This document shows positions 23,061-34,828 of a DNA stretch of 64,000 nt, piece after piece; position 1 is the first letter of the stretch, and the number at the start of each line of letters is the position of its first letter. A model generated the notes under the pieces. That model ran no database searches. It worked only from the letters and a program-made list of their open reading frames with translations, and was not told where the DNA came from. The stretch is taken from positions 12,004,501 to 12,068,500 of the forward strand of contig JAUMIR010000014.1 in the NCBI GenBank assembly GCA_030847615.1. Direction: 5' to 3'. The position numbers and the translations under genes are program-made. Origin of the DNA: Gambelia wislizenii (taxonomy: Eukaryota > Chordata > Lepidosauria > Squamata > Crotaphytidae).

Positions 23061-23474
23061 TGCTGTTGTGTGCCTGCAAGTCAACTCCAACTTCAAGTGA
23101 TCACATACTAGGGTTTCCTTGGCAAGGTTTATTCAGAGGAAGTTAGCCATTGCTTTCCTCTTAAGACTAAAGCCAAATCCACAATACACAAATATTTGCT
23201 ATAGCTCTTTCCTATGAAATCCTGGGAATTGTAGTTTGGTGAGACACCAACACTCTTTGGCATAGAAGGCTAACAACTTTGTAAAACTACAAATCCCAGG
23301 ATTCCATAGGATGGAAGGAACCATGGAAGATAATCCAATTTCAAACTTGATTATTCGTGTAGTGTGGATTTGGCATCAGAGGGTGTGACTTGCCTACAGG
23401 CACCAGCAGGTTTTCATGAGGATTCAAATTCTGCACCTCCAAAGTCCAACACTGAAACCACTATACCACGCTGG
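23061..23474 (-). mobile_element. Sauria SINE split by a foldback MITE
   Basis: The tail half is at 23061-23165 (TTGTGTGCCTGCAAGTCAAC, CAAGGTTTATTCAGAGGAAG). The head half is at 23382-23474 (AGGGTGTGACTTGCC, then ACCACTATACCACGCTGGC). The two halves are separated by the MITE at 23166-23381, so the MITE is the later insertion. Confidence 0.8.
23166..23381. mobile_element. Foldback MITE nested in a Sauria SINE
   Basis: Palindromic element: AAATCCACA at the left pairs with TGTGGATTT at the right. The inner arms ATCCTGGGAATTGTAGTTT and AAACTACAAATCCCAGGAT are complementary. Same family as 43426, 47877 and 60608. Confidence 0.8.
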
Positions 23475-23641
23475 CACAAAACTTCCTAGCCATGCACAAA
23501 GGCAGCAGGACTGTGCTGTTTTATCCCCATCTGGTTCTGAAAAACATATCTGCCTTTAATCACAGAGGGGTCTCAAAAGAACCTAGCCAATGCGCATGTA
23601 AGGAATCGGTTTCTGAATAATCAAAGCTTCATTATGAGTTA

Positions 23642-23861
23642 CAAGTCGACCCCCATACCCATGGATTTAGTATCCACAGTTTTACTTATCCATGTTCAAA
23701 AAAATATGTTCGTTCTAGGCATTTCTTGGTCCTCCAATGTGATTCTATGGTCAACCTCTGGCAGTCATCTCATTGAAAAGAACAGGGTGCCTTATTATCC
23801 ACAGTTTCAGGTATCCAGGGGGTCTTGGAATACATCTCCTGCGGATACAGGAGTTGACCTG
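23642..23861. mobile_element. Tigger-like DNA transposon
   Basis: Ends CAAGTCGACCCCCAT and GGAGTTGACCTG, with TA at 23640-23641 and 23862-23863. The middle TAGGCATTTCTTGGTCCTCC identifies the same subfamily as 32610-32823. Confidence 0.8.
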
Positions 23862-23995
23862 TATTAGTGAATGAGCTACTGAGAGTGGAGGAAGTGCCAT
23901 GAAAATCCAAAAAAGTGATATTTAAAAATAATGCAATGAGTGACAAAGATGCAACATCATTGCCATGACAAGTCATTTTTTTTCTATTTTGTGAT

Positions 23996-24225
23996 CAAAT
24001 TGTCCCTCCACATTCACGGATTTGGCATTCATGGATTTAAGTATTCATGGCTTGAAAATATTCTTTAAAAATACTAATCCAAAAAGCAAACCTTGATTTT
24101 GCCATCTTATATAAGGGGCACCATTTTGCTATGCCATTGCATATAATGGGACTTGAGTATTCACGGATTTGGGTATTCAAGGGGGGTCTTGGAACCAACC
24201 CCCAGTGAATGTGAAGGGACAACTG
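23996..24225. mobile_element. Tigger-like DNA transposon
   Basis: Same subfamily as 21786-22020 (CTTGATTTTGCCATCTTATA core). The left end is degenerate (CAAATTGTCCCTCC); the right end GAAGGGACAACTG is followed by TA. Confidence 0.75.
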
Positions 24226-24229
24226 TACA

Positions 24230-25625
24230 TTTCAAGGATGTTCTTAGCTACATTTTAGCAGGAATCGCTCCAAGTCTTATACAATTTTCTTATCAAACCT
24301 AAGACAAGTTCGTTTTTTTAAAAATGAACAATGCACTGTGTGATGAAATAGTTTCTTGTAACCACTGACATAAGTGCTGTCTAAGAATTACTCTTTAAAT
24401 GCTCCAGACAGTAATGAGAACAAAACAGTTTTAAAAAGCAGCTTTCCAAACTCAGTCTAAAACAGACTAAGATCCTTGCTTTAGGAATTGGTTCCCCCTC
24501 CCCAACCCCCTTTTGAAGGGCATGTTAAATGCCCCCCTTCCAAAAACTTAAAACTTGCATAATTTCTTATTTCTATCAGGAGAAAAGAATGTCTTGGCAC
24601 AGAGAGAAGAGAAGCAGACACAGCAGAAGAAATAATTGCTCTAATGGCTCTGAGCAGGTGAGGCCTGTGGAACAAAATTGTCAGTCAATGAGACAACTGG
24701 CCCTTCTCACATTCCCCGGGGCCAAGAGGCTGTTCAGAAAATTGTTCTCTGAGATCAGCAATGGCAGAGAAAAGGATCTTTCGAGGAAAAAGGAAGAAAA
24801 GAAAGTCAAACCATTCAATTCTACCTCCTCTCTGCAGTTCACATTCGACTAACCCCAGGCTGGCATGCCAACCGCCCTAAGCCGAGGTTCCAACCTGCAA
24901 AAGCCCATTCAGAATTCAGAAGCCACCTCGCTGGAAGAAGAAGCTTAACTTTCTGCTAAAATATTTATGCAGCTTTCTCTTGAAGCTGCAAAAGACAGGG
25001 GGGGTAGAAACCACTACTCTCTCAGGGCTGAGCGCAGCAACTCGGCAGACAATTGAAGGGAAATAATGGGTTCAGGGAGACTGCTCGCCAAAGCAGAGCT
25101 AGAGCTGCACATGGCATGCTAGAATTTATGCGTGGGAGATAGACACAGTGTGTAGCTATGGTTTGTTTTCCTTAGCCACAGTAAAGAGGAGAGAGCTATG
25201 TATGAAAGCTTAAATCAGGGAAAGGGTGGTCCATGGGGTACAAGCAACCCCCAAGCCCTTGTTCTGTGGGTCTTGTTGACCCCTAGGAGATAACAGCAAG
25301 CCTGTAGAAACTCCTCCCAATTTTCCAGACCACTTTTGGTCCCCCAAATTGGGGGGAAATGGTCAAAAACACTGCAAAATGCAGTGGCCTTTCTCCTCCA
25401 CCTTCCCTGTCCCACAAACCCTGAAAAATTACCCCCCCAAAAAAAATTACCAGAAGTGAAACCAGGAGCAATGTTGCATCACTTCTGGTTTGGGCAGAGT
25501 GGTGCAGTGTGGCCACGTGGGGTTGCCATGTAGGTGAAAAATGGCCCCACCACCTGCTACAATTGCCCATCCCTTGGCCTAAACCATATGTAAAATGTCT
25601 TGTCACAAATCTGGGTAGTATACTA
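24230..25625. other. Intronic stretch, nothing assigned
   Basis: No coding exon, RNA gene or clear repeat end was recognised. Short open frames on both strands (24481-24852, 25215-25606) lack recognisable domains, splice context and family resemblance. Confidence 0.45.
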
Positions 25626-25627
25626 TG

Positions 25628-26144
25628 GACTTACCTACACGGGTGATCTACCCCGGCTTGCCCCCTGTTCCAGAACCCTGTAGTCCAAACAATGCAGGGC
25701 ATTTCCCCCCGATCTGTTCCTGAGAAGTCCTAACAAACCCTGGGGCAGATACAGGGCTGGAATGGGGCAAGCCAGGATAGGGCCCTTTACAGCAATATAA
25801 GATAATACCCCGCTTAATCTGGTACCACGTCTGTGGGAGCCCATCCCAGAACACTGTTCCTCACTGCTGCCACCAGCTCTCTGGCTCTCCCAGAAGCCAG
25901 CAGGGGTCCTTCAGCATGTGACCAAGGCTGGTGACATGCAGGAGGCTTAGTCCCATGTTGCAGGACCCCTGCCTGGCTTCCATGTTAGCAAAGAAAATGG
26001 TGGCAGTAGCTTCAGCGACGGGGCCGGTGTCCTGTTTGGACTCTAGCCCATTTTCTCCAGGTAATGTGGGGGGAAATGGGCCAGCTCTGCAGCCAGGCTA
26101 CACCAGTGGGGAGACAGCATATCCTGGCTAGTGTAGATGAGCCC
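25628..26144. mobile_element. Candidate DNA transposon with short inverted ends
   Basis: The left end GGACTTACCTACACGGGTGA is an imperfect inverted match to the right end (the complement of TGGCTAGTGTAGATGAGCCC). About 517 bp separate them and no transposase frame was seen. Short pieces with similar TCTACA ends occur near 20588 and 28160. Boundaries and family are tentative. Confidence 0.4.
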
Positions 26145-26535
26145 TATGTGGTTTCTTCCCAAACCATAGTTTGTGTTAACTATGGTTAAGCATGTCACAC
26201 ACTGTGTGGACTATTTTTAAAGTCACATCCCTGGCTGTCTAGAGGCTCTCCCTACATGGTGACATTGCAGAGCCCATAACTGTCTCCCAAAGCACACACT
26301 CCAGGAGCAAGATTCAGCTCAGCAGGTTATGCCACTATCCTTCTGGACTCTCTACTGCCTTGGTTAGGCAACAAGTAGGGCTAAGTATGGTTAAATGTCA
26401 TGGCCTGCACTTGAATGGCTTTGGGCCTGGCTTTCTTGCTCATTCTCTCAACCTCAACTTGGGGTGGGCAACTTTTGGCTCTCCCAATGTTGCTGTACTG
26501 CAACTCCCAACATCCTTCAGTACTGGGTATGCTGG

Positions 26536-26746
26536 CTGAGAGCCAGTGTGGTGGAGTGGTTTGAAGTTTAAGCCAGCACTCTGGGAAACTAGGGTTTAAA
26601 TCCCCACTCAGTCGTGCAAAGTTGCTGGGAGAACTTGGTGAAGTCACACCCTCTCAGCCTCAAAGGAAGGCAATGACAAACCTCCTCTGAATAAATCTTG
26701 CCAAGAGAACCATTAGTCTGAGTCAATTTGAAGGCATGTAACAACA
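26536..26746 (+). mobile_element. Sauria SINE, near full length
   Basis: tRNA-like head GAGCCAGTGTGGTGGAGTGG with a B-box-like GGGTTTAAATCCCC, middle CACACCCTCTCAGCCTCAAA, and tail TCAATTTGAAGGCATGTAAC ending in AACAACAG. Confidence 0.85.
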
Positions 26747-27059
26747 GTGCTGGCTGGGGCAGATAGAAGTTACTGTAGCACAAAATCTGCAGGGCCACAT
26801 CTTACCCATCCCTGGCCTCAAGAGTTAGCTAAAACCTGGGCATCCAGCAACAGAGTCAGATCCAGAAGGGAGAAAATTGCAAACTGCACACTTGACACTA
26901 CAGAGGGAAGGCTAGTCCATGCTCCAAAAATACTGGCAACTTCTCCCAGCACAGGGAGCAAAACTGGCTGCATGTTTGGGCAGGAGCTACCGTAGTCTCC
27001 AATCCCTGTTGTGAGCTGCTCCCACATCAGCAAACTAGAGAAGACCCTCTGCAAACCAA

Positions 27060-28150
27060 TGGGAGGTAAGGTTCATATCCCCATTTGGTAACACATATGA
27101 AGACAACACCCGCCCATGAATTTGGTTAGATTTGTGGACAGTCTCCCAAGAGATTAGCTACCGTTGGATTAAAATTAGAGGCAACGACGCATATTTTCCA
27201 GTTTGCAGAATGAAAACAAGTCATTTCAGCAGGATGGAAATATCTGACAAAAAGCCTCTTTGTTCATGCAAAAAAAAAAAGCTCTCTGGAACCACTTTTT
27301 TCCCTTGGCTGCTTCACCAACATTGATGCATGGTAGCTGCTCTCTTCTTCATTCAAGAGATTTAAAAGGAAGGGTGATCCCAGCCCTTCCTTGGGCTCAC
27401 ATACCAGGACAACATAGCAATGCTACCTCATCCCATTCAGGTTTGGCTACTCCCTGATGTCAGTCGGTGCAAAATACAGGCCATACTTCCTGGAGGAGTC
27501 ACCACCAATGATGCTCCTCAGTTAGTCTGTACTCTGCTTGTGCAGTGAGCCTTGCAGGCTGTGGGCTTCAACCGTGCTGTCTAGACTACTGTGCCACTCT
27601 CTCTGCACACTCAAGCCCAGCAGGTCCTACATGCCAGTCTCAACACGAGGGATGGAGAACATGTTTCCAATTATTTGGTCCTAAAATAAAAAATGGGTTG
27701 ACTGACAGTCAGGAACCTCCATCAGAAAGAACAATAGAACGGCCAGAATCTTGTACAATTTTCTCCTGGTATTTGACATCCCAAAGTGTTGCATAACAAT
27801 TATTCTGCAGATGAAAAAAAATCCATCTGCACAAACATACATACACACATCTTTTTTTCTTTTTAGAAAATGGGTTTTCAGAACTCAAAATACTGTATCC
27901 TGTGCAGGAAACCTGTTTTTTTTTTGTGGGGGGGGTGCAGAAACAAGGGCTTTTCTACACAAAACCCACTTATTTTTATCCACATAATTCCTGTGAAAGA
28001 CTTTGGGATGTTTGAATACAGAAATAATATTGTGGAGGAATTCTCAACTTCTTTCTTTCTCCCACAATTGGGGGCGGGGGAACCTACTTTAATATTTTTT
28101 TTCCTCACATGAGGGGGTAAAATAGACAAGGATTAAATTCCCCACCATGC
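27060..28150. other. Intronic stretch, nothing assigned
   Basis: Mixed unique-looking sequence with poly-A and poly-G runs. No exon, RNA gene or repeat end was recognised. Confidence 0.45.
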
Positions 28151-28156
28151 TGCAGA

Positions 28157-28310
28157 GTTTGCTTCAGGCCTGTCTACATGGCAGAAATACAGCAGTTTGA
28201 CACCACTTTATCCTCCAGAGTTCTATCCTATGGAATCCTGGTAATTGTACGGTAGTTTGATGATACATTTAGTCTTTTTGCCAGAAAACTCTGGTGCCTC
28301 ACCACAGGCA
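28157..28310. mobile_element. Foldback MITE, left half only
   Basis: CATGGCAGAAATACAGCAGT, TTTGACACCACTTTA and TATGGAATCCTGGTAATTGT match the left arm of the MITE family at 43426. The right arm is missing; a solo LTR begins 100 bp further on. Confidence 0.55.
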
Positions 28311-28412
28311 TTTCTGGTGTGCATCAAGTGCTTCTGCTGTGCTCCTAGGCAGTGTCCTGATGAGCAACAGGGAGCGGCCCAACACACATCAGTGTGCATT
28401 CCACATTGCTCC

Positions 28413-28860
28413 TGTCAGGATCAGTCGTAGAGGTGACCTTCTCCTGCCAAGTTTCAGTGCTATTTTATTTCTGTGCTATTTCTGTTCTGTTGCTTTGCAG
28501 CTAATTGTCTTTGGATTCTTTTGTGCTTGCTAACAAGTTGGCGCTGTACTGGGAGACAAGGGAGGATATGCTATATGTCTGCAATTACATGATTAAAGTG
28601 TGCACCTGGGGGCCACCATGAGAATAATGGGACATGTCCACTCATCATGAGAAATTAGAGTGGGGATGATGGATAGCCAATGACTGTATAGCCCACCAAA
28701 TTTGTAGACTGTAAATACTTTTTAACTTAATGCTTTGTAAACAGTTTTCATTCTGAGTAACAAACTTTGTAGGGTTAGCTCTTTAGATTACTGTACTAAT
28801 AAAGTTTACTGTTTAACTCTGAAACTGGTTACTGAGTCTTCAAGAAGCCAGTACATGACA
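28413..28860 (+). repeat. Probable solo LTR
   Basis: It starts TGTCAGGATC and ends GTACATGACA, so it has TG..CA ends and a TGTCA/TGACA inverted pair. The start and a TACTGAGTCT block near the end resemble the copia LTR at 3598-4024. An AATAAA at 28798-28803 could be its poly(A) signal. Flanks are GCTCC (28408-28412) and GCGCC (28861-28865), a 5-bp duplication with one mismatch. Length 448 bp, no coding sequence. Confidence 0.65.
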
Positions 28861-29155
28861 GCGCCCTGATGCATCTGTCTCTCCACCACTGCATAACAGA
28901 TACCCCGTATGTTGTCATGTCACAGCCATCTCTAAGTGAATACGGATGTTACAGAACTATTCAATTGAATTTTGCACACACGTAAGACCATTTATGAAGA
29001 CACAAGTCCCAATGAGAATGCCAGCCATTATCATTATTTATACCCTGACTTTCCACAAAACTGGGACTCAAGGAGGATTCTGAATTAAAATTATTACAAT
29101 ATAGTTAAATGCATACAAAAGGTCAACACTTTTTTTAAAAAAAGAACTAAACTAT

Positions 29156-29392
29156 TGCTGTTGTTGTGTGCCTTCAAGTCATTTCCAACTTACAGCAACC
29201 ATAAGGTGAACCTCTCACGGGATTTTCTTGGCAAGATTTGTTCAGAGGGGATTTGCCTTTGCCTTCCTCCAAGGCTGAGAGAGTGTGACTTGCCCAAGGT
29301 CATCCAGTCAGTTTCCAAGGCTGAGTGGAGGAGTCGAATCCAGGTCCCCAGGGTCATAGTCCAGGACTCAAACCACTATACCACGTTGGCTC
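29156..29392 (-). mobile_element. Sauria SINE, full length
   Basis: Complete in reverse orientation: TTGTTGTGTGCCTTCAAGTC tail, TTCTTGGCAAGATTTGTTCA, GAGAGAGTGTGACTTGCCCA, a B-box-like GAGTCGAATCC and the head end CCACTATACCACGTTGGCTC. Confidence 0.88.
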
Positions 29393-29409
29393 TTAAACTA
29401 TTAACTGTA

Positions 29410-29669
29410 CAGTCAGATCCCCACATCCGCGGAACAAATATCCAGTTTCAGTTATCTGTGGGACACGAAACAGCACACCTACCATAGTTTTCCTAGAAAG
29501 TGCCTAGAGAGGTATCCTCTCTAGATATTTTCTAGGTCCCCCAAGGCAACTTTATAGTATTTGTAACTGGAAGTCCTGATTATTTCAATGGCATTTGCTG
29601 TTATCTGCAGTTTCTGGTATCCACACTAAGTCTGGGAACCAAATCTCTGAAGATATAGGGGTCCAACTG
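29410..29669. mobile_element. Tigger-like DNA transposon
   Basis: Ends CAGTCAGATCCCCACAT and GGGGTCCAACTG, with TA at 29408-29409 and 29670-29671. The middle AGTGCCTAGAGAGGTATCCT matches the copies at 39779 and 41784. Confidence 0.8.
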
Positions 29670-30017
29670 TATTAAAATAATTTACAAGATCCACTTTTTA
29701 AAGGGCTTAAATAACAGATCAAACAATACAACACCATTTTAAGGGCCCTCTCCGTGGAAACTTTCGAGTCTAAAAACCTGTCAGCTCTTTTTCTGGCTGC
29801 CTGCTAATGGAAGGTCAGCAAGGAGGAAAATGTTCTAGCTTCCCTAGGAAGGGACTACTGAGCTTGGAGCAGCCACTGAGAACCTCCTTAAAGCATGGAT
29901 TTCATAAAGTAAGTGATGCGGGAGTAGACCATAGTTCCCTTTATGAGGAACCTCAAGATCTGTGGCTGAATCTAGTCCTCTGGGCTTCCCCAGACAGCCA
30001 TACTCCCTTTCCCTACC

Positions 30018-30179
30018 TGGAGTCATGCCAGAAGCCTAGAGAGGTGTCCTCTTTAGGCGTTTTCTAGGTTCTCCAGCATGATTCTATTGTATTTCTATGG
30101 CAGTTTGTTATTATACATAGTTTTGTGTATCTGTGGTAAGTCCAGGACCATGTCCCCTGCAGATAGGGAGGGCAAATTG
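30018..30179. mobile_element. Tigger-like element, right part
   Basis: AGAAGCCTAGAGAGGTGTCC, TTTTCTAGGTTCTCCAGCAT and a final GGGAGGGCAAATTG followed by TA match the right two thirds of the 29410 subfamily. The left end was not found. Confidence 0.55.
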
Positions 30180-31004
30180 TATTTGCAAAATGAACACACC
30201 GGCCAAACCCAATTGCAATGGCGAGTGCAGGGCCCCATGTCATCAGGGCAGTGAATCCACGCCAGATTTTGGATAGCTTTAAATGAGCTGTCCACGTTGA
30301 GGAACCAGCTGCCACAAATAAGTACTTTGGATCACTCCTTTAAAGTCTGAACTGAAACCTGGAGTGGGTTCACTGGCCCTCCACCACCAGCTATCACTAT
30401 CCAGCTCTACTGTATTTACACTGCAGTCCCATGGAAGGACAGAAGAGCTACAGAATCTAGAAGCCAAAAACCTCCCTACATGTTGTACAGAGCAAGTTTG
30501 AAGATGCTGTGGCTGCAAAAATGGGCAAGAGAGCAATGCCCGCTGCAAACTTTTGATAGATAACTGAGCAAAACTTTTCAGTTCTCATTCCCTCCCCATC
30601 TGACCAGCAAAAAGCAGACTTATGCAAATTATATTTTTACACACACACACACACACACGTAGAGTGATAGGAGAGGAAGCAAACATGCAAATGTGCTTTG
30701 TTGGCATGGCACACACAGATTGCAAGATTCTGCTTTCTTCTTGTAGAACTTCTGTTTATTTTTAGAATGGAGCTACACTCTCAGCTCCCACACACAGCCC
30801 TTTGTGCATCAAAATGGAAACTTTTCCACTATGGGTGTGTGAGTCTTTGAGGTCAGAAGAGACCCTATCTAGCACAGGAGCTCAAGGATTTCCATGGTCA
30901 GGGTGGGAGAGAGAAGTAACTGAAGCAAACAGGTGCCTCACAGACTAGCACTTAAGCTACACACACACAAAACCCGGATTATAACGACAACGACACCAGC
31001 ATGA

Positions 31005-31185
31005 AGTCGAAGGCTTTCACGGCTGGCATCCATAGATTTTCCTTGGTTTTTTTCCAGGTTGTGAGGCCGTGTTCTGGAATAGTTTCTTTCTAGAAACTAT
31101 TCCAGAAATAGAAAGAAACTATTCCAGAACATGGCCTCACAACCTGGAAAAAAGCCAAGGAAAAACTATACCAGCCTCATTAATT
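31005..31185. mobile_element. Short foldback element, Penelope-like candidate
   Basis: It starts GAAGTCGAAGGCTTTCACGG like the element at 59673, then forms a tight hairpin: AGGCCGTGTTCTGGAATAG faces CTATTCCAGAACATGGCCT around a short centre. The inner part, including the hammerhead-like segment, is deleted. Confidence 0.6.
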
Positions 31186-31329
31186 ACCAATATCAAACAT
31201 CTTCCATCTTCCAGCCGTGAATCCCTTGTGTCTCTCTGCCACATCACTAGTAACTGACCCATCTTCTCTGCTTCTGTAGGATGCAGGTTCAGCTTGCAAT
31301 GGCAGTGAAAATGCTTCCATTCCCTAGAC

Positions 31330-32089
31330 CAGGGGCTTTTAACCTTTTCTTTACCAGGGACCCCCTTTAAATAAATTTTGTGACCCCCAAGACTTCACTC
31401 AAGATTTAAAACAACAATAATATTATTACACAATCCATTAAGCCTTGACAAGCTGGAACATGTCCAGAGAAGGGCAACCAAAATTGTGGGAGGTCCAGAT
31501 GCCATGCCCTATGAGGAGTGGTTTAGGGAGCTGGGTATGTTTAGTCTGGAGAAGAGAAGGTTGCGAGGTGATATGATAGACATGTCATACTGAGGATGGA
31601 ACAAGATTGCTTTCTGCTGCTCCAGAGACTAGGACACGGAGCAATCGGTTCAAACTATAGGAAAAGAGATTCCGCCTAAACATTAGGAAGAACATCCAAA
31701 CAGTAAGAGCTGTTTGGAAGTGGAATGCACTGCCTGGGAGTGTGGTGGAGTCTCCTTCTTTGAAGGTTTTTAAACAGAGGCTGGATGGTCATCTGTCAGA
31801 TGTGCTTTGATTGTGTATTCCTGCATGGCAGGGGGTTGGACTAGATGGCCCTTGTGGTCTCTTCCAACTCTATAAAATTCCCTGGAGCGGGAGGGAAAAC
31901 TTTTCACTTGCTTCTTCCTGCAAGTTTGTGGATGAAGCAGAATGGCAATGTGCAGGCTAAGCTCCTGTCACATGGCCGCTCCAACTGAGGGGGAGGAGGT
32001 GGGCCAAGCAGGCTTCAAACCTTCGCAGACCCCCTGTCAGGATATCATGGCCCCCTTGGGGTCCACAGACCACAGGTTAACAACTACTG
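31330..32089. mobile_element. hAT-like DNA transposon with 8-bp duplication
   Basis: Terminal inverted repeats CAGGGGCTTTTAACC and (complement of the right end) CAGTAGTTGTTAACC match at 11 of 15 positions. The 8-bp target duplication CCCTAGAC is perfect at 31322-31329 and 32090-32097. Terminal CAG and an 8-bp duplication are diagnostic of hAT elements. No transposase is present. A CR1 fragment (about 31445-31880) is nested inside; without it the element is about 325 bp. Confidence 0.88.
31445..31880 (+). mobile_element. CR1 3' fragment nested in the hAT-like element
   Basis: It begins at CTTGACAAGCTGGAACATGT, goes through GGGAGCTGGGTATGTTTAGT and AAACATTAGGAAGAACATCC, and ends near TCTCTTCCAACTCTATAAAA without full terminal repeats. 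A ~50-bp deletion near 31585 removes part of the frame. It belongs to the older CR1 subfamily. Confidence 0.8.
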
Positions 32090-32282
32090 CCCTAGACCAC
32101 TAAAGGAGAACTTTGAACCAGGTTAGTGATGCCTTCAAACTATTGGACACTGGACAGGATTGTGGAAAGCGTTTTGCCTATGAGCTACAGACCTTCTGTC
32201 CACAGTTACACCACATGTGGTAAGGTCGCCTACTTGGCGATGATGGTGAAACATTTACAAAGCCTACAATTTATGAGGGACC

Positions 32283-32482
32283 CTTTCACCCTACACAACT
32301 GTATCATTATGATTCCACTTCAATTGCCATGACAACATCCTATAGTATCCTCAGATTTGCAGTTCAGGAATGGGCACTGAAAATTCTCAGCCAGAAAGCT
32401 CTAGCAAATCACCAAACAAGAAGCCCCAGGATTCCACAGGATGCAGCTGTAGCTGTTAAAGTGGAATCATAGCACTATAATC
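32283..32482. mobile_element. Foldback MITE
   Basis: The left arm TATGATTCCACTTCAATTGCC and the right arm TTAAAGTGGAATCATAGCAC are complementary. Inner sequence AAGCCCCAGGATTCCACAGG matches the family at 62371. Confidence 0.6.
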
Positions 32483-32609
32483 ATTGAAATTCATGACAGG
32501 CAGGGTTGACAATCAGGAACCCGCTATTCACAAGTTTGTTTTACCTAATTACCAAATGAAAGGATTTATTTCAGTTAATCTAGTCATGTCTTTCTCTGCT
32601 AAATTAATA

Positions 32610-32823
32610 CAGGTCGAATCCCATATCCACAGATTTGGTCTCCACGGTTTCACGTATCCACATCTGGGGGGAAATGTTCTCTCTAGGCATTTCTAGGTCC
32701 TCCAATGCGATTCTCTGGTTAAGTTTCAACATTTGTCTCATAGGGTTTCCTATTAGCCATGGTTTCAGGTATCCACGGGGGATGTATTGGAATGCATTCC
32801 CCATGGATATGGGGGTCAACCTG
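32610..32823. mobile_element. Tigger-like DNA transposon
   Basis: Ends CAGGTCGAATCCCATAT and GGGGGTCAACCTG, with TA at 32608-32609 and 32824-32825. The internal TAGGCATTTCTAGGTCCTCC matches 23642-23861. Confidence 0.8.
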
Positions 32824-33489
32824 TACCCACATTCATAAACTACATGATGCACTCATTTCTACCTTTATGAAGAGCCCACACCCAAAATGTGGGGGTGGGG
32901 TGGGGCATCTTGTTGAGTTTATATAGAAAGAAAACATTTCCAACCCTCAAATAGAGATCATCCCTTATAATAAGTGACAGCTGCCAGCCCTGTAAGGGAC
33001 AGGCTTTCTGGCCTTCAAAGAGGCCCTTCCTTACAATATGGGATTCCTGCCAGTTCTATAGGAGACAAGTTCTCCAGTCCTCAAATAAGGGTCATTTGGC
33101 AACCCTAGGTTACAGAGAAAGAGAGAGAGAAACAGCCTGGTTTAGAGGTACCATGAACAGATATTTCCATTACTCCTTTCATGCAAATCTCATGGGGAAA
33201 TCATTGCACCTAGAGACTCAGAACTGCTGCCAAGGCTTACGGATTGAATGGATGACAATGGATGATAAGCATTAACATGCCTTGATTGGAAGCTTCCATC
33301 AGTCAAATGCCAGCAAACAGCTTGGAGACCTACTTTGACTTCACAACTCATTTGTAGGCAGACTTAATTCAGAGAATGTTTCCTTGCAGCATATGATGTG
33401 TGCATGCTCAGGGGTTACTCTGTTCTGGCGGAAAGCATTACAAGCATCTTAATTTTGTCTTTCAAAATGATTTGGCAATTACAAAGGTA

Positions 33490-33862
33490 CATTTAAATGA
33501 TACCCCTGCAACATGGAATGTAACCGATGGTCAATGTGGTCAGATCTTGCATGCTTTTACTGTGGCTTAAAGACTTCCACTTTCAAGGTTGGAAAGACAG
33601 ACGGTCAACATCCATCATTCAATGGTCAGAAGATCTTATGGCTTTAGCTGCTCATGAACATCTATTTTACAGATGTTGGCTTCAAGAAAATGTATTTTTG
33701 GACATATGGTCAATTTATGTTAATGCATATGTCTAGCCCACATTAATAGCATATAGATTTCTGCCCTCTCTTTCTTTCTTCCTTTTTCCTTCTATTCCTT
33801 CCTCCCCTTTTCTTTGCTTTATATTTTAAAAATCCAATAAATTTTTTAAAAAGACCATGCTG
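33490..33862 (+). pseudogene. L1 ORF2 C-terminal fragment and 3' UTR
   Basis: The frame at 33527-33736 ends like the C-terminus of L1 ORF2 (IIQWSEDLMALAAHEHLFYR, then FLDIWSIYVNAYV and a stop). A pyrimidine-rich 3' UTR (33760-33815) and CCAATAAATTTTTTAAAAAG finish the copy. The upstream part is out of frame, so it is a truncated, dead LINE. Confidence 0.65.
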
Positions 33863-34687
33863 CTCACTTTTGAGCCACTCCACTATCCTCCCACACACAC
33901 ACCTAGCTCAGCCACCCATGAATACATCTGGCACAAAGCAGGGAAGAAAAGATACAGCCAGGGGTTGCGGTGTTTCTTAGACTTCAGATAACTGGAAAGC
34001 ATTTCTCTTTGGTATGCTTGAGTGCTTTTAGAGGGCAGGTGAGTTAGAATTACTCTCCCTGGTAGAAACTTATTCCTTCCATTTCTAACATGAGTCCCTG
34101 ATCTCAGCTTGCCTCTTTGAGAATGCAAGGAGCCCTGAGCAGTGACTCATGAAGACAGACAATAGCAAGACTCCTCTCACGTCAGGTTGGGCAATTCCGC
34201 TGCCTCTTTGTAAACTTGGAGAAAGGGAATGCTTCCAGTGAGTCCAGCTGTGCACCCCAGAGGACGCCCAGGGGAAGAAGTTAAGGCCAAAGCCTTGCAG
34301 CACCTCATGCAGAGGCTCAATGGGCAACCTCCACTACGATTTGAGCCCACTAGAGTTTTCAGTAACACACATCTCATATAACATACTAACACTTCTCTTG
34401 CAATTTCTCCAGGTGTGGACTGCTAAAGAAAGAACATCCTCGAAAACGAACAAATTTTGTTTGGCATAAGTTTGCAGCCCACTTCATCAGATTTGCAATG
34501 GTATCCCACTGAGCCTTGATTACTACAGGATCCAGCTGAAAGATTCTGGCCTATAATACTCAAACCCACACTCCATATTAGAATAACTCTTTGCTTGTAG
34601 AAGGCCAGCATAACAGGAAAAAGAGTTCTAACCTTGCCTTATGTGCAGCATGCTAGATTTCAACAGGACTTTTTGTTTGTTTGTTTT

Positions 34688-34828
34688 ATAGAATCATACA
34701 GCTGGAAGAGACCACAAGGGCCATCCAGTCCAACCCCCTGCCATGCAGGAATACACAATCAAAGCATTCCTGACAGATGCCCATCCAGCCTGTTTAAAAA
34801 CCTCCAAAGAAGACTCCACCACTTTGGA
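34688..34828 (-). mobile_element. CR1 3' terminal fragment
   Basis: ATAGAATCATACAGCTGGAAGA, CCAGTCCAACCCCCTGCCAT and the ATCCAGCCTGTTTAAAAACC block are the last ~140 bp of a CR1 in reverse orientation. Confidence 0.85.

Noticed and set aside
29330..29392. tRNA genes at SINE heads
   Set aside because: A- and B-box-like motifs are present but no cloverleaf could be drawn; they belong to Sauria SINE copies.
33527..33736. A small host gene (69 codons)
   Set aside because: It matches the C-terminal end of L1 ORF2 and is followed by an L1-like 3' UTR.
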